Assembly (NCBI GenBank): GCA_019347905.1
Contig: JAHWKJ010000004.1
Coordinates: 1-36,424 of the forward strand
Direction of reading: 5' to 3'
Length of the DNA stretch: 36,424 nucleotides
Origin: Planctomycetota bacterium
GTDB taxonomy: Bacteria > Planctomycetota > Planctomycetia > Planctomycetales > Planctomycetaceae
The notes under the pieces were generated by a model. That model saw nothing but the letters and a program-made list of their open reading frames with translations, had not been told where the DNA came from and did no database searches. This document shows positions 14,298-20,260 of this stretch, one piece after another; within the stretch, counting starts at the first letter, position 1, and every line of letters starts with the position of its first letter. A program made the position numbers and the translations under genes.

Positions 14298-15221
14298 ATG
14301 CCGCGCTGGTGGCCCTTCGGCAAGGAGGCCACCGGACTGACGCTGAAGGAGGCACTCGACTTGTACTTTGAATATGCGGTCGGCCTCGCGCCGCGCACGC
14401 AGCGCAACATGCGCAGCCGCATCAGCCAGTGGGAGAAGCGCGGCGGCGAAATGCGCGTCGCGCGGATCACCGAGCGGGACTTCCGCCGCTTCCGCGAGCG
14501 GTGCCTGGCCGAAGGCTTGCGAGCCTACACCATCGAGGTGACGCTCAACGCGGTCTACACCGTGCTTCGGCACTGCGGGCCGGCGTCGATTGCGCCACAC
14601 GGTCGCGGGATCCTGAAGACGATTCCCGCCAAGGGCCGGCGGCTCAAGATCGCATTCGCGCAGAAGCCGACGCCTTCGCTCGCCGATCTGTCCCGTGTCT
14701 ACGAGTTGGCGGACATGGCGTGGTATCCGCAGACGCACCTTGCGCCGGAGGTGTGGGTCCGGGGCCTGCTCGTGATCGCGTACAACACGGCACTGCGGCT
14801 GTCCGACCTCTTGCGGCTGCGCTGGGAGCATGTGCGGCTGAGCGATCAGGCGATCAAGCTCGCGGCGAAGAAGACCGGGAAGGAACAGTGGCTGCCGATC
14901 AACGCGACGCTCGCGCGGCACCTCGAAGCGCTGCGCGGAGGCGACGAGCGAGTGCTCCCGCTCGACTGCCAGCAGTTCGACCACCTCCGCCGGCAGCTCT
15001 ACACGATCTGCGATGCCGCCGGCGTGGAGCGGTTCGCACCGCAGGGGATTCGCCGGAGGTCGGCGACTGAGTACGAGCGCGTTAGCCCCGGCGCTGGTGG
15101 TCTGATTTTGGGCCACACTTTGCGCTCCATGACCTTTGCGCACTACGTCCAATCGCTCGACGTGCTGCAGCCTGCCGCCGACAAGCTGCCACAACCGGAG
15201 GCGTTCCTGAAGAAACCGTAA
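14298..15221 (+). CDS. Second tyrosine recombinase
   Basis: 307 aa, about the size of XerC/D-type enzymes, with GGAG upstream of ATG 14298. Core-binding domain about 15-105 (LKEALDLYFEYAVGLAPRTQRNMRSR). Catalytic residues: Arg167 (NTALRLSDLL), Lys191 or 192 (AAKKTGKE), Gln249-x-x-Arg252 in place of the usual His-x-x-Arg, His273 (LGHTLRS) and nucleophile Tyr283 (AHYVQS). The set is complete except the His-to-Gln change, which some active members tolerate. With a separate integrase at 2082, this enzyme may resolve phage multimers, act as a directional inverter, or integrate elsewhere. Confidence 0.92.
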   Translation: MPRWWPFGKEATGLTLKEALDLYFEYAVGLAPRTQRNMRSRISQWEKRGGEMRVARITERDFRRFRERCLAEGLRAYTIEVTLNAVYTVLRHCGPASIAPHGRGILKTIPAKGRRLKIAFAQKPTPSLADLSRVYELADMAWYPQTHLAPEVWVRGLLVIAYNTALRLSDLLRLRWEHVRLSDQAIKLAAKKTGKEQWLPINATLARHLEALRGGDERVLPLDCQQFDHLRRQLYTICDAAGVERFAPQGIRRRSATEYERVSPGAGGLILGHTLRSMTFAHYVQSLDVLQPAADKLPQPEAFLKKP

Positions 15222-15243
15222 ACCCGCACTCACGGAGGTGCCG

Positions 15244-15474
15244 ATGATGGCGATGGGGGACACCGCGCGCGCACGGACGGCGGAAGTGGCGCAGCTCAAT
15301 ATCTCGATCCCGGCCGATTGGCTGGATGCCTTCAAACGCGCGGCGGACGCGGCTGGCGTGCCGCTCTCGCAGTGGATTCGCGCCGCGTGCGCCGCCAAGC
15401 TGCCGGCGCAAGAACGCCGCCAGCTTTCCGACCCCACGCCCCGCGGCCGGCCGCGGAAGCCCCGCAAGAGCTGA
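15244..15474 (+). CDS. Ribbon-helix-helix DNA-binding protein with AT-hook-like tail
   Basis: 76 aa from ATG 15244, GGAGG five bases upstream. QLNISIPADWLDAFKRAADA followed by GVPLSQWIRAACAAKL (about 18-55) is an Arc/MetJ-type ribbon-helix-helix: one strand then two helices. The tail GRPRKPRKS contains an AT-hook-like G-R-P core. It is 22 bp downstream of the recombinase gene and likely coexpressed. Such small proteins act as repressors, or as recombination directionality factors. Stops face the next gene with a 4-bp gap. Confidence 0.75.
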   Translation: MMAMGDTARARTAEVAQLNISIPADWLDAFKRAADAAGVPLSQWIRAACAAKLPAQERRQLSDPTPRGRPRKPRKS

Positions 15475-15478
15475 ATGC

Positions 15479-15685
15479 TCAGCGCTCCTTCGGCGGCCGG
15501 CCCTGGCCCCACTGCGGCATTTCGCTGAGGCCGCGCGTGTTGGCCAGCTTCTCGAGTACGGCCGTGCGGACGAAGTCGCCGAAGCTGACCTGGCCGCGTT
15601 CGCGGTCAATTCGCTCGATCCAGTCGGTCGGGAAATTGACGTTCTTCCGCACGAGCTGCGGCTGCGTAGATTTCTGCGTGGCCAT
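15479..15685 (-). CDS. Ribbon-helix-helix DNA-binding protein, convergent partner
   Basis: 68 aa from ATG 15685. QLVRKNVNFPTDWIERIDRERGQVSFGDFVRTAVLEKL is again a ribbon-helix-helix (strand at about 9-15). The tail RPPKER resembles the AT-hook-like tail of the convergent protein. The upstream gene (15606-15902) overlaps its start. The two RHH genes face each other across 4 bp and may regulate opposite transcripts. Confidence 0.75.
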   Translation of the reverse strand: MATQKSTQPQLVRKNVNFPTDWIERIDRERGQVSFGDFVRTAVLEKLANTRGLSEMPQWGQGRPPKER

Positions 15686-15902
15686 CGGGGTCGACTCCAC
15701 AAAACATCGCGGTCCAATCCAGGCACGGCCGCAGGTTTTCGCCGCGGCCGGCCTCCGTGTGCATCCGGACCGGCGAGGCCGGATTGGCCGGGTCGCTGCT
15801 GAAGAGCGTCCAGCGCACCAGGCCGCCGGCGAGAATCTCGAACTCGATCCGGGTGATTTCACGAGGAACCCCGTCGGCCGTCAGTCCAGGATCGCGGGTC
15901 AT
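15606..15902 (-). CDS. Small protein, unknown, upstream of the leftward RHH gene
   Basis: 98 aa from ATG 15902, with AAAGG at good spacing. Residues 1-60 have a clear two-strand pattern (ITRIEFEILAGGLVRWTLFSS, then SPVRMHTEAG). The last 25 residues (AAAARAEERQF) overlap the start of the RHH gene by 80 bp in another frame. The long overlap makes the C-terminus uncertain. No family recognised. Confidence 0.5.
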   Translation of the reverse strand: MTRDPGLTADGVPREITRIEFEILAGGLVRWTLFSSDPANPASPVRMHTEAGRGENLRPCLDWTAMFCGVDPDGHAEIYAAAARAEERQFPDRLDRAN

Positions 15903-15988
15903 GTCGAATTACCTTTCGTCTCTGGTGCGACGGGCCCGCACGGCGCAGGCCCCATGGAGGTATGCCGCGATCCGCGGCCGAATTTAGG

Positions 15989-16012
15989 GCGGCGGGCAGG
16001 GCGGAAGCAGAA
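15989..16012. repeat. Left arm of a perfect 24-bp inverted repeat flanking the sigma-like gene
   Basis: The plus-strand arm 15989-16012 (begins GCGGCGGGCAGG, ends GGAAGCAGAA) is the exact reverse complement of 16623-16646. Weaker homology (CGGCCGAA) continues outside both arms with a short gap. The arms read inward and each is followed by a GC hairpin. Confidence 0.85.
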
Positions 16013-16035
16013 AAAGGGGGCCATCCGTGGCCCCC
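16011..16035 (-). terminator. Intrinsic terminator of the sigma-like gene
   Basis: On the minus strand, stem GGGGGCCA/TGGCCCCC with loop CGGA is followed by five T residues (complement of A 16011-16015). It lies 15 bp after the stop of the sigma-like gene, and stops leftward transcription before the RHH genes. Confidence 0.8.
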
Positions 16036-16049
16036 GGCGAACCGCGGCC

Positions 16050-16547
16050 CTACACGTCAGGGAACCGCTCGCGGTAGTTGTCCTCCAGCACGTGCCGCAG
16101 TTGCGAGATCCGAGCCGGCGACAGGCCGAGTTCATCGGCCAGTTCGCTGGTGGTCGCTCCCGCGGCCAGCCGGTCGGCGACATTCAGCAGCCGTTCGGGC
16201 AATTCGCTGCGCCACTGTTCGTAGCTCAGCTTTGCCGTCACGATGGCTGCCGGATCGTCACCGGTCCGGGCCAATTCGGCCGGATCGACTGCCGCGCGGC
16301 GGTTGCCGGCCCGCTGCCGTTGCGGAGAGTCAATCGACCGTTTCGACCGCTGAAGGCGGTCACCGCTGCGGACCCGTTTGACGGCGTACCATGCAACCGT
16401 CTGAGGCGTGCCGCGCCCCGCTTGGGCGAACTCCCAAGCGAAGGCGACGCAGTCCGCGACCTTGTCAGGGTCGCGCCACTTGCGTCTCGCGTAGGCCTCC
16501 GCCTGTTGCATGCACCGCCCGACAAACGTAGTCTGACGTTCGTCCAT
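16050..16547 (-). CDS. Sigma-like helix-turn-helix regulator (possible late-gene regulator)
   Basis: 165 aa from ATG 16547. Ribosome site GGAGGA lies about six bases upstream. The N-terminal half (AEAYARRKWRDPDKVADCVAFAWEFAQ, 16-42) resembles sigma region 2-type helices, and residues 128-155 (AAGATTSELADELGLSPARISQLRHVL) are a region 4-type helix-turn-helix. Proteins of this build control late transcription in some temperate phages (RinA/ArpU are the functional analogues, not claimed homologues). It lies between the early and tail modules, flanked by a 24-bp inverted repeat, with its own leader hairpin and terminator. Confidence 0.75.
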   Translation of the reverse strand: MDERQTTFVGRCMQQAEAYARRKWRDPDKVADCVAFAWEFAQAGRGTPQTVAWYAVKRVRSGDRLQRSKRSIDSPQRQRAGNRRAAVDPAELARTGDDPAAIVTAKLSYEQWRSELPERLLNVADRLAAGATTSELADELGLSPARISQLRHVLEDNYRERFPDV

Positions 16548-16586
16548 TCTTTCGTCCTCCGACAGGGGAACAGGGGATTGGACACC

Positions 16587-16619
16587 GGGCCGGCCGCGTT
16601 TACAGGACGCGGCCGGTCC
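16587..16619 (-). promoter_or_regulatory. Leader hairpin of the sigma-like gene
   Basis: GGGCCGGCCGCGT pairs with ACGCGGCCGGTCC (13 bp, one G-T wobble) around a 7-base loop. It sits 40-70 bases before ATG 16547 on the minus strand, without a T tract. Possible attenuator, protein-binding site or RNA stabiliser. Confidence 0.55.
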
Positions 16620-16622
16620 ACC

Positions 16623-16646
16623 TTCTGCTTCCGCCCTGCCCGCCGC
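16623..16646. repeat. Right arm of the perfect 24-bp inverted repeat
   Basis: Exact reverse complement of 15989-16012, 610 bp away, upstream of the sigma-like gene. See the left arm. Confidence 0.85.
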
Positions 16647-16776
16647 TTCGGCCGTCTCCCGCGGGAGGTCCCGCAGGCCCCGGCGAAGTCTCTTGCATTC
16701 CGCAAGGTTCGCTGGCTGCTGACAGGGTTCCGAGTTTTCAAAGATCGCTGCCGAGCGTTTGCCCGACAGACATAAT

Positions 16777-16816
16777 GATACACACCTTTATTGCGGGTGC
16801 AATAGTGATGTGTATC
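16777..16816. promoter_or_regulatory. AT-rich dyad, possible operator or plus-strand terminator
   Basis: GATACACA (16777-16784) pairs with TGTGTATC (16809-16816), and inside it TATTGC pairs with GCAATA around loop GGGT, separated by a 4x4 internal loop. Five T residues follow on the plus side. As an operator it would fit a dimeric repressor; as a terminator the stem is weak in GC. It is the most AT-rich stretch in this area. Confidence 0.55.
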
Positions 16817-16913
16817 TTTTTCTGAAAAAGAGAGAAAAAGTCCCGGGCACAAAACGCCGGGGAAAGCAGGCATTCCGGCAGGACCAAGCGATAAAAGTCC
16901 CGGGCGCTGTGGG

Positions 16914-16940
16914 AAGCGCCGGATTGAGAATCCGGCGCTT
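16914..16940. repeat. Perfect 12-bp hairpin at the end of the tail operon
   Basis: AAGCGCCGGATT-GAG-AATCCGGCGCTT is a perfect 12-bp stem with a 3-base loop that touches the stop codon of the last tail gene. No U tract follows on the minus side, so it is a 3'-end stabiliser or an atypical terminator. Confidence 0.7.
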
Positions 16941-18481
16941 CAGATCGACACCCCCGCCCCGATCAGATAGGGGAAGCCGTCCGGATCGACGCGGACGGCC
17001 AGCACTTTTCCTCCGTGGTCGAAGCTCCACTCGAGCGTCCCGTCTGAGGCGTAGCGGCGGAGTTCGTTGCCGACGGCGGCGTAGAGCTGGTCGTCGGGGC
17101 CGACGTCGAGCGACGGGCACGCTACGAAGGTGCCGTCCCCTGGGACCGTGAGCGACCGGTGCCAGTCGCCCGGAGCGTTGGGAGGGCCGGGCTCGATGTC
17201 GATCGCCGGTCCGCCGGACGTCGCGGAGAGCTGGAAGGTGTTCGCCGTCGCGCCCACGACGTAGTACACCGTGAGACGTTCCAGCGGTGCGGGAGGTCCG
17301 GAGAGGCTGAGGAAGTAGATCGTGTCACCGTTCGCCAGGCCGTGCCCCGCGGAGGTGAGCGTGTCTGCGGCCGCGTCGAAGCTCGTGGCCGTGCCGCCAC
17401 TGAGCCAGCCCGTGGTAGCCTGGCTGCCCGACGCGTCGAGCTTGCGAATCTCCTGGCTGTGATCCTCGCGCCTCAAAGACCAGTAGCTGTCGCCGGCACT
17501 GTCGATCGCCACCGCGTTGATGCCGCGGTCAGCCCTCCCTAGGTCCCAGAACCGCCCGCCGCCCGGGCTCCATTTCTCGAACTTCACACCGCCACTGACG
17601 ATGTACCCCACGAACATGCTGTCTGCGGCATCAAGCCTGAGCACCCCCGGTGCCGGAAAGAGAGACGACGCGGAGACTTCGATCGGCCAGGGGGCCGCGA
17701 TGTCTTCAACGCCGGCAGCGTCGAACTTCCGCAGCACGGCATCCGAATCGAGAAATGAGCGTTCGCCGAACGTCACTACCGCATCGTCGCTGCGGACTGC
17801 CACGGCCGCGGCGTTGACGCCGGAGAACAGCGACCAGTCGGGCAGCCCCGCGGCGCTGAGCTGGCGGACCTCTTCGGCGTTGCCGGCGAGGTACACCCGG
17901 CCGGCGCTGTCGACCGCGATCGCGTTCGAGTTCACCTCCTGGCCGAAGTGCGGCTGATACCAGGCACTCGCGCCGTCGGCATCGCGCCGGCGGACGCGCT
18001 CGCTGAGCGCGACGTACACGTTGCCGGCTCGCAGCGCGATGGCGCCCAGGTCGCCGGTATCCACGACCGGCTGCGCCGGGTTCCCCGCGGCAATGTGCCG
18101 GCTCCAGAGCACACCCGGTGGACTGCCGGACGAATCGAGCTTCCGCGTGGTGCGGAACTTCAGGCCGTCGACCGCGAACCATTCGCCGCCATGCCGCTCG
18201 CCGAGCAGCACGCCGCCCAGTGGCACGTAGTGGCCGGGCACGAGCTGGTAGACGTGCTCGAACCGCGAGGGCGAGAACGTCTCGACTTCGAGCGGCGTTT
18301 CGCCGGCGACCGCCTCGAACCGCACGTCGCGGAGCTGCTCGCAGTAGTAGACCGTCGGCGCATCCGCCGGAGTCGGGTACCTCGTCCCGCCCGGCCCCGC
18401 GACGGTGCGGAAGAAGCGCCGCCGGCCGAGCTTGGCCGGGGCCTGTGATGTGTCGCGGCGAACGTCGTAATCCCGCGGCAT
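16940..18481 (-). CDS. Receptor-binding-like tail protein with beta-propeller and DTF cassette
   Basis: 513 aa from ATG 18481. The N-terminal scaffold (MPRDYDVRRDTSQAPAK, up to about residue 110 with EHVYQLVPGHYVPL and GGEWFAVDG) is shared with the two upstream paralogs. Residues about 115-365 are NHL/WD-like propeller repeats (AIAVDSAGRVYLAG, AVAIDSAGDSYW, VLRKFDA). A cassette of about 70 residues (about 366-437: LTSAGHGLANGD, TYYVVGATANTFQLS, IDI) is inserted, and the last blade follows. Expected at the tail tip; receptor or surface-polymer binding is inferred. Last gene of the leftward tail operon. Confidence 0.7.
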   Translation of the reverse strand: MPRDYDVRRDTSQAPAKLGRRRFFRTVAGPGGTRYPTPADAPTVYYCEQLRDVRFEAVAGETPLEVETFSPSRFEHVYQLVPGHYVPLGGVLLGERHGGEWFAVDGLKFRTTRKLDSSGSPPGVLWSRHIAAGNPAQPVVDTGDLGAIALRAGNVYVALSERVRRRDADGASAWYQPHFGQEVNSNAIAVDSAGRVYLAGNAEEVRQLSAAGLPDWSLFSGVNAAAVAVRSDDAVVTFGERSFLDSDAVLRKFDAAGVEDIAAPWPIEVSASSLFPAPGVLRLDAADSMFVGYIVSGGVKFEKWSPGGGRFWDLGRADRGINAVAIDSAGDSYWSLRREDHSQEIRKLDASGSQATTGWLSGGTATSFDAAADTLTSAGHGLANGDTIYFLSLSGPPAPLERLTVYYVVGATANTFQLSATSGGPAIDIEPGPPNAPGDWHRSLTVPGDGTFVACPSLDVGPDDQLYAAVGNELRRYASDGTLEWSFDHGGKVLAVRVDPDGFPYLIGAGVSI

Positions 18482-18488
18482 GTGCTGA

Positions 18489-18512
18489 CCCTCAACCCTC
18501 AACCCTCAACCC
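18489..18512. repeat. CCCTCAA heptamer repeat at paralog junction
   Basis: Three CCCTCAA units plus CCC. The stop codon and last codons of the gene 18492-19319 lie inside the repeat, so its end is repeat-encoded. Confidence 0.85.
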
Positions 18513-19319
18513 ATCCGCTGTGTACCACTGCCCGTTGTGGCGCACCGCCAGCAGCGCGGACAGCTCCGACAGGTAGTGCTCCGAAACGAGGTCGAACACG
18601 TAGTCACTGGTCGCGCGGCCCCAGGTGTGAGTGCCGCTGCCGGCGTCGGTGAGATCGATCGGCGTGCCGCCCTCGACCCGCGCAACCTGAAACGTGTCGG
18701 CCGTGGGATTGACGACGTAGTAGCTGGTGTCCGCGGCCAGGCCGCCCGGCAGCGCCGCCCCGAGCTCGGGTCCTTTCTGGAGCGCGATTCTTTGGCCGGC
18801 GGCGAGGCCGTGGGCCTCGCTGGTGAGCGTGTTCGTGGTCGCATCGGCCGTGAACTCCGAGAGCGGTCCGCGGTGAACGGCCTGAAAAATCACTCCGCCG
18901 GCGTGCGTCACTCGGAGGCGTTCGCAGAAGTAGACGCTGACCGGTTGCCCCGGTGCGGGGTAGCGGGCCCACCAGTGGACGCCGCTCCCCGCGCTGGTGA
19001 CGTCGATCGCCGGCCAGCCGGGGGCCTTCGCGAGCTGGAACGTGTCGGCCGTGGCGCCGCGCACGTAGTAGACGAGTGTGTTGAACAGTCCGCCCGGCAG
19101 CGCGTCGCTGGTCGTAAATGGCGATCGTGCGGTATCCACCATCACGTGCGCGCCGTCCGCCAGGCCATGGCCGGCGCTCGTGAACAGGTCGGTCGCCGGA
19201 TCGGCAGCGAACTCCTTCTTGGGCTCGCGGGCCGTCCGCCAGAACCAAGGCCGGTCGCCGTGCGGCGGCGCCTGCAGCTCGTCGCGGCGAACCGCGTAAT
19301 CGCGGGTTTGTTCCCTCAA
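18492..19319 (-). CDS. Receptor-binding-like tail protein, middle paralog, two DTF cassettes
   Basis: 275 aa from TTG 19319; the start is weak, but GGGAGGGG lies about nine bases upstream and codon 6 onward (RDYAVRRDELQAPP) aligns with the paralogs. Two cassettes are seen, about 36-115 and about 158-240, each with an (T)LFTSAGHGL/LTSEAHGL start, a YYV(R/V)xxTADTFQ core and an (I)D(V/L)T(S/D)AGSGxHxW end. The scaffold ends with EHYLSELSALLAVRHNGQWYTADG, matching the third paralog. Both ends of the gene lie in heptamer repeats. Confidence 0.65.
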   Translation of the reverse strand: MREQTRDYAVRRDELQAPPHGDRPWFWRTAREPKKEFAADPATDLFTSAGHGLADGAHVMVDTARSPFTTSDALPGGLFNTLVYYVRGATADTFQLAKAPGWPAIDVTSAGSGVHWWARYPAPGQPVSVYFCERLRVTHAGGVIFQAVHRGPLSEFTADATTNTLTSEAHGLAAGQRIALQKGPELGAALPGGLAADTSYYVVNPTADTFQVARVEGGTPIDLTDAGSGTHTWGRATSDYVFDLVSEHYLSELSALLAVRHNGQWYTADGLRVEG

Positions 19320-19330
19320 CCCTCAACCCC
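19313..19330. repeat. CCCTCAA heptamer repeat at the other paralog junction
   Basis: Two full CCCTCAA units plus CCCC. It contains the TTG start of the middle paralog, and the following GGGAGG on the minus strand forms its ribosome site. The same heptamer occurs at 18489-18512. Confidence 0.8.
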
Positions 19331-19363
19331 TCCCAGGGACCCAGGGACTGGGAGCCCTCAATC

Positions 19364-20164
19364 CTAAACCAAACTGAACCATCCGCCGTCGTGTCGGACG
19401 CAGGGCAGGACCGCACCGGCCGGCGGGACGTAGTCGCTCTCGAGCCTGAGGAGCTGGGCGAACTTCGTCCGGCCGAACGTCAGCGTGCCGCTGCCAGCCG
19501 TGGTGATGTCGATCGCGGCCCCGCCGGCCGAGAGCGCGAGCTGAAACGTGTCGTCGGTGCGATTGACCACGTGGTAACTTTGGCCCGCAGGCAGATCGAG
19601 GCCCGGGGACAGCGGCGCCGGGACCGTGCCTGTCGTGCCGATGGCGATCGTCTGCCCGTTCGAGAGGCCGTGTGCGATCGCCGTGAATAGGTCGGTCGCG
19701 GGATCGACGCTGAACTCCCGCACGTCGTAGCGGTGGACCTTGTAGGTCAGCTCCTGCGCGCCGACCGTCTCGGGGAAGGCGACGTCCTGGAGCATTTGAA
19801 CGAGGTTGCCGGCCGCGTTGGCGCCCTGCGGGCGGCGGATCCATTCATGGGCGCCGGTTCCGGCGTCGGTCAGGTCAATCGGCGAACCGCCGTACGACGC
19901 CGAGAGCTGGAACGTGTCGGCCGTCGCGGACACGACGTAGTACAGCACGGCCGGGTCGGCGATCAGTGGCGCGGGCGGCGTGTCGTCGGAGAAGATCCAG
20001 ACCGTCTCGCCGTTGGTCAGCGTGTGGGCCTCGCTCGTGAGGACGTTTGCGGCGTCGTCGGCGGTGAATGTCTGGCCGGCCAGGAGCTGCCAGCGGAAGA
20101 ACCGCCGTGCGGGCACGTGGGCCGGCGCCTGCAGCTCGTCGCGGCGAAGGGCGTAGTCGCGCAT
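19364..20164 (-). CDS. Receptor-binding-like tail protein, first paralog, two DTF cassettes
   Basis: 266 aa from ATG 20164; an in-frame ATG at 20173 is possible, but the paralogs begin with RDYA. Scaffold start MRDYALRRDELQAPAH. Cassettes at about 34-107 and 147-228 (NVLTSEAHTLTNGE, YYVVSATADTFQLS; DLFTAIAHGLSNGQ, YHVVNRTDDTFQLA). The end VRHDGGWFSLV matches the RHNGQWY and RHGGEWF ends of the scaffold in the others. Same inferred tail-tip role. Confidence 0.65.
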   Translation of the reverse strand: MRDYALRRDELQAPAHVPARRFFRWQLLAGQTFTADDAANVLTSEAHTLTNGETVWIFSDDTPPAPLIADPAVLYYVVSATADTFQLSASYGGSPIDLTDAGTGAHEWIRRPQGANAAGNLVQMLQDVAFPETVGAQELTYKVHRYDVREFSVDPATDLFTAIAHGLSNGQTIAIGTTGTVPAPLSPGLDLPAGQSYHVVNRTDDTFQLALSAGGAAIDITTAGSGTLTFGRTKFAQLLRLESDYVPPAGAVLPCVRHDGGWFSLV

Positions 20165-20178
20165 TTGAAGCATGGCCG

Positions 20179-20258
20179 GATTTCAAACAGGAGCGAACGA
20201 AGGAAACGGAGAGAAATCAATTCCGGCCCTTCGTTATCTCCGTTGTCTCCTGTTCAAT
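20179..20258. repeat. Interspersed element AACAGGAG...CTCCTGTT
   Basis: The gap before the hub gene is filled by an element with complementary ends: AACAGGAG-CG-AACGAAGG-A-AACGGA left and the reverse complement of the same words right. A closely related element lies at about 32935-32998. Both have AACAGGAG at one end and CTCCTGTTCAAT at the other. Confidence 0.65.
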
Positions 20259-20260
20259 TC

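Larger units (their letters stand above)
16548..16939. other. 392-bp regulatory gap between regulator and tail module
   Basis: No coding sequence is convincing. It holds the right arm of the 24-bp repeat, a leader hairpin, an AT-rich dyad, two direct copies of AAAAGTCCCGGGC (about 16836 and 16893), and the 12-bp hairpin next to the tail gene stop. Confidence 0.6.

Noticed and set aside
15318-16775. Plus-strand 485-codon frame across the RHH and sigma-like genes
   Set aside because: It is antisense to three better genes and has shadow-type composition with no start support.
16914-16940. Canonical intrinsic terminator
   Set aside because: The stem is perfect but there is no U tract on either strand, so I list it only as a hairpin.
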